DNA from: an uncultured Actinomyces sp.
GTDB taxonomy: Bacteria > Actinomycetota > Actinomycetes > Actinomycetales > Actinomycetaceae
Length of the DNA stretch: 64,000 bases
Direction of reading: 5' to 3'
Assembly (NCBI GenBank): GCA_900545825.1
Contig: URAS01000007.1
Coordinates: 62,001-126,000, forward strand
The notes under the pieces are model-generated. The model saw only the letters and a program-made list of their open reading frames with translations, did no database searches and had not been told where the DNA came from. The translations under genes were made by a program, and so were the position numbers. Positions 63,344 through 64,000 of the stretch are shown one piece after another. Each line of letters starts with the position of its first letter. Position 1 is the first letter of the stretch.

Positions 63344-64000
63344 ATGACCGTTACGCCTCCGTGGAATCCGTCGTCCTACCCCACCGACTCATATACCGCT
63401 GACCTGCGCGAATTCATCGAATCGTCGCCGTCGGCGTGGCACTGCGCCGAGGCGGTGAGGGCGCGTTTCGTTGACGCCGGATTCCGCGAGGTCTCGGCGG
63501 CTGAGCCGTGGCCCGAGGCGCCCGGCGGCTACGTCATGGTGCGCGACGGCGCCGTCATGGCGTGGTGGCGCCCGCAGCGCCTGCGCGACGACCCGGAGTT
63601 TCGCGTCGTCGGCGTCCACACGGATTCGCCGACGTTCGCCCTCAAGCCCAAGCCGTCGTCGACGCACGCGTCCGGGTGGGGGCAGCTGAACGTCGAGGTC
63701 TACGGCGGGATGATCCCCGACACGTGGGTCGACCGCGACCTCGCGTTGGCCGGGCGGCTGATCGGCACCGACGGGCGGGCGACGCTCGTGCGCACCGACG
63801 CGATCGCGAGGATCCCGCACCTGGCGATCCACCTCGACCGGTCGCAGCGCGAGTCGCTGCACCTCGATCCCCAGCAGCACCTGCGCCCGATCTGGACGAT
63901 CGGCGCCGAGGCCGACGTCCTCGATTATCTGGCCCACCAGGTCGGATGGGGCGGCGCCCAGGATGTCACGGCGTTCGACGTCGTCATGATCGACTCGCAG
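63344..64000 (+). CDS. apeB: M18 family aminopeptidase (5' part)
   Basis: The first 219 codons of an aspartyl-aminopeptidase-type metallopeptidase. The zinc-ligand motif is GVHTDSPTFALKPKP (near 82), followed by GWGQLNVEVYGG and LAIHLDR; FIESSPSAWHCAEA near the start is typical of the family. GGGGGC precedes the ATG. The gene runs off the right edge. Confidence 0.9.
   Translation, partial: MTVTPPWNPSSYPTDSYTADLREFIESSPSAWHCAEAVRARFVDAGFREVSAAEPWPEAPGGYVMVRDGAVMAWWRPQRLRDDPEFRVVGVHTDSPTFALKPKPSSTHASGWGQLNVEVYGGMIPDTWVDRDLALAGRLIGTDGRATLVRTDAIARIPHLAIHLDRSQRESLHLDPQQHLRPIWTIGAEADVLDYLAHQVGWGGAQDVTAFDVVMIDSQ

Overview
The window is high-GC, densely packed DNA from an actinobacterium, most likely a host-associated facultative anaerobe of the Actinomycetaceae or a close relative. 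Supporting features are GTG/TTG starts with strong AAGGAGG sites, the dnaK-grpE-dnaJ-hspR operon with HAIR boxes, a tandem eukaryotic-type phosphofructokinase, LAxTG-type surface anchoring, and a bifidobacterial-style GH112 galacto-N-biose/lacto-N-biose phosphorylase. The genus cannot be fixed from sequence inspection alone. No rRNA, tRNA, CRISPR array, prophage or IS element was seen.

Left part (1-15.6 kb): pfk and pgi overlap on the minus strand, followed by icd and a divergent tatB-tatA-tatC operon. Next is a seven-gene respiratory operon: nrfH, nrfA (ammonia-forming nitrite reductase), a TPR protein, and the System II cytochrome c maturation genes ccdA, resB, ccsA and resA. Its promoter region is rich in perfect palindromes. 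A type II NADH dehydrogenase (ndh) converges on it.

Middle left (15.7-25.8 kb): this looks like a metal or metallophore uptake locus. A divergent YVTN beta-propeller surface protein, whose signal peptide is broken by an apparent one-base deletion, faces a FecB-like lipoprotein. Two membrane-anchored surface proteins built from the same Ig-like module follow, then FecC, FecD and FecE, and an alpha/beta hydrolase. The genes are coupled by overlaps. I consider this the best candidate for an undescribed system.

Middle (25.8-40.9 kb): lnpA, a sugar-binding lipoprotein and two ABC permeases form a mucin/milk-disaccharide operon preceded by a DasR/NagR-like operator. Next to it are two sugar-1-phosphate nucleotidyltransferases, then fba, a group of housekeeping genes (TrmH-type methyltransferase, HAD phosphatase, SDR, pyrE, xthA), and a long TetR regulator with a serine hydrolase.

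Right part (41-64 kb): the HspR-controlled genes clpB and dnaK-grpE-dnaJ-hspR surround a run of small low-complexity envelope proteins. An arabinose locus follows (araD and araE on one strand, araB and araA on the other, with paired LacI-type operators). Then come a GH13 glucosidase, a heterodimeric ABC exporter with one degenerate ATP site, a GNAT acetyltransferase and the start of an M18 aminopeptidase.

Four short intergenic palindromic elements fall into two families that share a GTGA(A/G)CGT core. They lie at gene ends: three of the four sit between convergent genes and the fourth lies just downstream of fba. They are the most striking non-coding structure in the window.
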